This document shows, in pieces, positions 58,339-64,000 of a stretch of 64,000 nt of DNA. The stretch comes from Cryptomeria japonica (lineage: Eukaryota; Streptophyta; Pinopsida; Cupressales; Cupressaceae). The translations under genes and the position numbers were made by a program. A model generated the notes under the pieces. The model had not been told where the DNA came from. It did not search any database and saw only the letters and a list, made by a program, of their open reading frames with translations. Every line of letters starts with the position of its first letter. Positions within the stretch are counted from its first letter, which is position 1. Location: contig NC_081407.1 of assembly GCF_030272615.1 (NCBI RefSeq), forward strand, positions 102,405,897-102,469,896, given 5' to 3'.

Positions 58339-59111
58339 TGCAATGCCCACCAAAATACCCTAGAGAAACTAAACATCTAACATACTAAAAAGAGAGAATA
58401 ATTTTTTTTCAAAAAATAAAAAAATATCTAGTGCTACACATCATATCATCTATACAATGAATTAACATTCATTATGTCATGCCCAACTTTTGGGCACGAA
58501 CGGAATAAATTTTTTTTTGAATACTTAACTAATTATCGACTAACTAAATTTAAATAAAGCAACTTAGTGCGATTAACTTAATTAAATAATGCATTCTAGA
58601 TTAGGTCTTAACCATATTCGTGTTATTTAAGTAACTAAACTCATTTGGGAAAACATGGTTTACTAAGTTATCAACAAGCAAATATTTTTCCAAAAAGGGA
58701 ACCCACTAAGCATCATTAATAAATCATTAAAAGTCCAAGTGTGACGACTAATTTCAAAATTTAGGTGTTTTAAAATATAGCTTATCTTCCCATCCGCTAG
58801 AAATTTTAAGTTTAGATAACCTCGTCATCTAAATACTTTACTAAAATACAAACCTCTTGAAATAAAATACTTTAGTTAATTTAGTTCCCCATAATTTAAA
58901 ACTACGCAATAATCATATACTTAAATTGGCCCTCTTTGGCCCTACCAAAATCTTAGTGGTCTCACCCCTTTATTATTACTAAATTTTTTTTTTATCTATT
59001 CCACCTAGATATAAAAATCCTTTTTATAAAATTTCTCCTACATTGGTCAAAATTGTAAGGCTTAGTTTAACTAACTAATTTCAATCCCTATTAACTATCA
59101 CTTTAGACTAC

Positions 59112-59120
59112 TTATATATA

Positions 59121-59172
<52 letters not shown>
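59112..59172. repeat. AT dinucleotide microsatellite
   Basis: (TA)n with one interruption. Confidence 0.9.
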
Positions 59173-59174
<2 letters not shown>

Positions 59175-59394
59175 CATATATATACATAAGTTTTATATAT
59201 CCATTTATATATTAGTTATGAACCCCATGTAAGAGAATTTCTTTTTTTTTTTAATCTTATAATCCAAATATTCGCATGTTTCTTTTTTTTTTTAAAAACA
59301 AAAGGTGAGGGTGTTGCCCTAACCCAAAGATTAGGGTTAGGGCGAACCAAATAACGCCCATACTTCTTTCTTTTTTTGTTGTTTGTGTCGTGTG

Positions 59395-59668
59395 CAGGTT
59401 GGACGGCGAAGGGAGGCCGAGCGGGGCAACGTTTCACGCGGCGGTGAAAGGCTCGCACACAGCGTGGAGAAGGGTTTACATCTATCCGCAGCGCGGTCAA
59501 GGCAAGGAGGGGGGAAACGGGGGAAGGCCGGCAGCGGCACCGCCGGCTGCGGACGGCGCCGCCGCAGGCTGCGGCCCCCGCAGGCTGCGGCGTCGCCGCC
59601 CGCAGTCTGCGGGTGCCGCAGACTGCGGCCGCCGCCGCCGCCTAGCACCGCGACGCCCCCTGAGTTAG
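59395..59668. repeat. GC-rich, CpG-dense island with CTGCGG repeats
   Basis: About 270 bp of very GC-rich DNA in an otherwise AT-rich window. The second half is built of GCAGGCTGCGGC / GCAGTCTGCGG / GCCGCAGACTGCGG variants that can form hairpins. Frames through it are repeat translations, not genes. Confidence 0.75.
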
Positions 59669-59787
59669 CGTTTAGTTCGTTTTTTTTTTCTGTGTACATT
59701 CCCTTGCGATGATGTTAAGAACGGGTTTAAAAACCCCGAAATGTGTGATGTGTTTTTAACATTTTTTTTTTGTGCTTTAAAAGAAAT

Positions 59788-59944
<157 letters not shown>

Positions 59945-60013
59945 ATTCTAGTAAAATAACATGCATAATATCTTCTGTAAAAAAAAAACAGGCGGTTTCT
60001 TATACAGGGTTTT

Positions 60014-60026
60014 ATATATATATATT

Positions 60027-60065
<39 letters not shown>

Positions 60066-60091
60066 TAAGGATATATATATATATATATATG
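60014..60091. repeat. AT microsatellite, interrupted
   Basis: Two AT blocks separated by TTAAGG. Confidence 0.85.
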
Positions 60092-60149
60092 ATTTGGTGA
60101 ACTAACATGCTCAATGTTTACTGTATAAAAATAGGCAGTTTTTTTTTTC

Positions 60150-60152
<3 letters not shown>

Positions 60153-60221
<69 letters not shown>
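60153..60221. repeat. AT microsatellite
   Basis: About 34 AT units. Confidence 0.9.
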
Positions 60222-60224
<3 letters not shown>

Positions 60225-63044
60225 TTTTTGAATAACCTGATTAATAAATCAATTCTGACCTGTTTTGTTTCTTTTATTTGGAACAGAAATAAATATATAT
60301 TTTGTTTTGCTTAATAACAGCATAACAGATTATTAGTTAATGAGATAAATATGTTTTGATGAACATGCCTAAATATATTTCCCTTTTGCTCTTTTTATAA
60401 TTATATCTTATTTTCAGATCTAACTATAGCTCACATAAACTCTTTTATGAGTGTGTTATTTTTATGAATAACAACATAATACATTTAAGGAGTTTTCCTT
60501 CATTCATTATTTTCTTGTCCCTAAATTAATAACTAGAAGCTAAATATTCTTCCTTTCTTTTCTTTGCAAGGAATAGACTATTATAACAATTTGTTTCATT
60601 TCTGCAATAAACAGAAAAATACAAAGACTGATTTTAAATAAATTTACAGCAGCAAGTTCAACTAAAGAGGAACATGGATTTACAGCTAATAATAATATTC
60701 AGGTTTCTCAAAAATACATACTTTTTTTGCAAAACATTAAAAATCAAGATGCAAACTAACATTTTAATCTTTTTTTTTTTTGCAAAACTACCAAGTAGGG
60801 AAAAGCAGGTTTATTCATTGACAAATATAAATACAAAGTTGATAAGGGTACAAAATAAATATTAATACAAATGGGATGAAATCCCAACAATGCCTTTTTT
60901 TTTAAAACATAATAACTTGGAAATAATACAACCCCCTTTTTTTTTTAAAACATTTCTTTTTCTGCAACACAAAAACAGCAACATAACCCTTTGATTCTTC
61001 TTTTCCCCTTCCTCATGCAACCTGCGATAAAACACATTTGACCATGGGAAGCTCACCTCCCAGCCTAGGCTTACTAGAAGCCACCCCCGAGCTTGGAGAA
61101 CCAAGCACTAGACGGGTTACACACACACAAAACCACTAAAAAACATAGGAACACATTTACAATCAAATTTCCCCTTCCCAAGCTTCACATTCACCACTTT
61201 CATGGTGACTCTTCCATGGGTGGAAGTGGACCATGTACCAATGGGGAGAATGCATGCCAAAACATTACAACATAAGCCACCTCATGGCAACACAAATGCA
61301 ACCAAAAATACTCCCTCATTCCTTATGCCCCCCCCCCAAAGGGCTCAAGGCCATATATGCTCCCCTTATGACCCCCAAATGCATACACAAGGCTATGCAT
61401 CAAGGGTCACCAAGGACTCCCTTGAGAACACTCTCCATAAGGAGAGCCTCTCACCCATGGCTGTCAAACTCCTTCCACCCCAAGATCTTCCTACCCTCCC
61501 AAGGATAGGAGATCTTGGACACTCCCAAAACATTAAGAACACAAACAATTTACAAAGAAGAGAAACTACACATTTTTAACCTCAACAATAAAAAAAAACT
61601 TCATAATGCACATTCTCACATACAACTCTTTGCTTTCACAAAACAACACAAATTAACATTTACCACAAAATAAGAGAAGAAGGGAGTAACCAACCTTATT
61701 CTGCCAAAAGGTATGCTAACTTTAGTTGGGGATGAGCTGCCCAATTTCCACTATCTTTTCTCCCAAAATTCCACTAAAAATGTCAACTCCTACTAACTTT
61801 TTCCAAACAAGCAAAATCTCCAAGAAAGGAGAGTGGGTGATTACTCACTAAGTTTGAAAAATCTTGCCTAAGAAGGCCTCTCACACACTTCCCAACTCCT
61901 TGGGTGAGGTGTGAGTTCCCATTGGTTGCCCTTCCCAAACTCTTGCACTTTACTAAAATTGGAAAGGAAAAAGGTGGAAGAGGATGGGGAAGAGAGTTTG
62001 ACTCCTAAGGGGAAGGTTCACTATCCTAGGAAGAACTTTCTAAGTTCAATTTTCGTGCATCTTGAAAACACCACTTTTTGAAGTGACTTCATAGTCACAT
62101 GGGAGAAGCCACATGTTGCAAAACACCCCTAACCCATAGGTATACCCTTAGGACCTTTGGAAAAGCCTAAAAACTTACCCTAGGAGTCCATTAAACCCTT
62201 TGGAAACCCCACTGAAGTTTACCTACGGGTCAAGCATGAGTTGACCACTCCCATGACTCCCTACCCAAGACAAATTTGGGACCACACTCATGTTTTTGAA
62301 TGGCTTTGGTAGAAACAAAACTCCCTCCAAGAGACAAGTCAACTCAATGACACTTAATCAGCACATGTGTCAAGTGACACAACAAAAATAAAATATAAAA
62401 ATCACACATGGAAAATTGGTCTCTTGAAGGATTACACAATTACATATAAATTAAATTTTACATTCAAGCATTATACACATCACAAATAAAATACATTACA
62501 AGGGGAGGGGTGTTGTCTCTCCATATAGACAACTCCCGGCTTAACAAACGCACATTGGTCTAGGCTTGATTCTCCATAAATTCCATGGTCACATGGATAA
62601 TTTCCTGCACATCTCAATTAACACATTAGTAACTCCAAATAATCACAATTATTCATAATCAAATACATGGATTCTATTGCAAATCAAACACTCATACATT
62701 AGACAACAATAATTCAATTCCTCATTTGTTTTCACATTCAATTTCACATAAGCAAACAACATAATTTCCCAAAAAAGAACCATTCATAAATATGCATCAT
62801 TTTTCTTTCATCACAATAAAATCCTGCAAATGACATTTATCATCGTAATGTAATTCTATTCTAGTAACATATCTAAGGTTCCATAATCATCATGCATGAA
62901 ATAAAACATCAACAAATGTCAGTGTGGTCCAAATCATGGTATCATATGTGTTCTAAGTCCATAATGCATAAAATAAAGCATCCATAATAGTCTCAATATG
63001 CAAATAACTGAAAATGTCAAACTGAATCGGGGTAGGGCCTCACA

Positions 63045-63056
63045 CCCTCCCCCTCT
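63045..63056 (-). other. Polypurine tract of Gypsy 3
   Basis: AGAGGGGGAGGG on the minus strand, overlapping the integrase stop codon by two bases and touching the LTR. Confidence 0.8.
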
Positions 63057-63999
63057 AGGCATGAACTTCCTCCTGGAGTTCATCAAAAAGGTGGGGGTAC
63101 TGTGATCTCATAAGTGCTGCATCCTCCCATGAGGCTGTGACCTCATCATAGCAATCCCACTGGACTCTAACCTGGTCCAGCTCTCGCCCTCGAAGGCTCA
63201 GCGTCCGGCGTGCCAAAATGCGAATGGGCTCCAAAGCTAGCTGCCCGTCCGACTCCACCTGCAAGGCATCCCAATCTAGAATATGAGACTCATCATAGAT
63301 ATACTTCCTCAAAACTGAAACATGAAACACATCGTGGATGCGTGACAGGCTAGGTGGCAATGCTAGACGGTAGGCAACTGGCCCTATCCTCTCAAGGATC
63401 TCAAATGGTCCTACAAATCGAGGTGCGAGCTTAGAACCCTTTCCATATCGGATTGGACTCTTATGCGGTCGCACTCTCAAGAAGACTCTATCTCCAACTG
63501 AGTAGTTACGATCAACCCTCTTTGCATCTGCATATTTCTTCTGTCTATCCTGTGCCTCTCTAAGACGCTGCCTAATCAAATCCACCTGCTGCTCCATATC
63601 CTGAACTATCTCTGGACCAATAGCAACCCTGTCCTCTATGCGATCCCAACTCAACGGTGTCCTACAAGGCCTGCCATATAATGCCTGATAGGGTGGCATT
63701 CCCAAGGACGTGTGATGCCCATTGTTATAGGCAAACTCCACTAAGGGAAGATACTCCTCCCATCTGGACTGGTGATCCATGACGTACATGCGAAGCATAT
63801 CTTCTAACACCTGGTTAACTCTCTCTGTCTGGCCATCCGTTTCCGGATGATAGGCTGTACTGAAATTGAGCTTGGTACCCATAGCTGCCTGTAATGCCTT
63901 CCAAAAAGAGGAAGTGAAGAGGGAATCCCTGTCGGAAATGATCTTACGTGGAACACCATGAAGTCTGACAATGTCTCGCAAAAACACCTGTGCTACTGC
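63055..63999 (-). CDS. Gypsy 3 integrase with chromodomain-like tail (partial)
   Basis: Open from the window edge to TAG at 63055. It starts inside the integrase core: KIISDRDSLFTSSFW gives the second catalytic aspartate and YHPETDGQTERVNQVLED the glutamate. Then WEEYLPLVEFAYNN, the TPYQALYGRPCR-type block, a GPF/Y module (APRFVGPFEILERIGPVAYRLALP), HDVFHVSVLRKY, and a C-terminal segment (RRTLSLRGRELDQVRVQWDCYDEVTASWEDA) resembling a chromodomain. That layout is the signature of plant chromoviruses, whose chromodomain steers integration toward heterochromatin. No stop or frameshift in about 315 codons. Confidence 0.92.
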   Translation of the reverse strand, partial: AVAQVFLRDIVRLHGVPRKIISDRDSLFTSSFWKALQAAMGTKLNFSTAYHPETDGQTERVNQVLEDMLRMYVMDHQSRWEEYLPLVEFAYNNGHHTSLGMPPYQALYGRPCRTPLSWDRIEDRVAIGPEIVQDMEQQVDLIRQRLREAQDRQKKYADAKRVDRNYSVGDRVFLRVRPHKSPIRYGKGSKLAPRFVGPFEILERIGPVAYRLALPPSLSRIHDVFHVSVLRKYIYDESHILDWDALQVESDGQLALEPIRILARRTLSLRGRELDQVRVQWDCYDEVTASWEDAALMRSQYPHLFDELQEEVHA

Positions 64000-64000
64000 T

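Noticed and set aside
59320-59345. Telomere-like TTAGGGTTAGGG string
   Set aside because: Only two imperfect units; the plant repeat TTTAGGG is not reiterated.
59337-59712. Overlapping G/A/P/R-rich frames in the GC island
   Set aside because: Stop-poor because of GC content and repeats; no domain, and equal openness on both strands.

Overview
This window reads as repeat-rich nuclear DNA of a seed plant, most likely a conifer or other gymnosperm. The reasons are: GIY-YIG Penelope-like elements (PLEs) of the kind reported from conifers as 'Dryad'; very long LTRs (about 4.5-5.9 kb); AT-rich composition; and transposons nested inside transposons. I see no intact host gene, tRNA, rRNA or CRISPR array. 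The only gene-like sequence outside an obvious retroelement is a broken plant-mobile-domain (PMD) gene.

Layout. 1-815: LINE endonuclease fragment (minus). 1220-6656: two near-identical PLE copies head to head around a 25-bp spacer; the pair is bounded by a 12-bp direct repeat, and each copy carries a hammerhead-ribozyme core near its 3' end. 6657-10439: nothing recognised. 10440-10975: LINE reverse-transcriptase tail. 11060-13935: degenerate tandem repeat split by a 2.24-kb non-coding LTR element. 13941-about 15865: LTR-like repeat. About 16540-29880: PMD pseudogene split by a Copia element (17588-28821). Inside that Copia lies a 147-bp tandem array of hammerhead motifs, and inside the array a 4.5-kb solo LTR. 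30586-56603: Ty3/Gypsy element 2 (minus), cut in its integrase by Ty3/Gypsy element 1 (30666-51068), which has LTRs of about 5.8-5.9 kb; one of these LTRs holds a further 2.15-kb insertion. 56803-57020: foldback repeat. 58339-64000: a third Gypsy element (chromovirus-like), running off the right edge, with an LTR that contains AT microsatellites and a GC-rich island.

How it fits together. The window is a stack of insertions. Several boundaries are fixed by target-site duplications together with an independent check: removing the insert restores a reading frame (PMD gene, element 2 integrase) or an exact repeat period (147-bp array). The nesting gives relative ages: PMD gene, then Copia, then hammerhead array, then solo LTR; and element 2, then element 1, then the 2.15-kb insert. 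The PLE pair (arms nearly identical) and the third Gypsy integrase (open to the window edge) look youngest; Copia and Gypsy elements 1 and 2 carry many stops and frameshifts.

Limits. All calls are by eye from motifs, terminal sequences and repeated strings. Family names, exact identities and the outer ends of Gypsy 2 and of the 13941 repeat were not computed.
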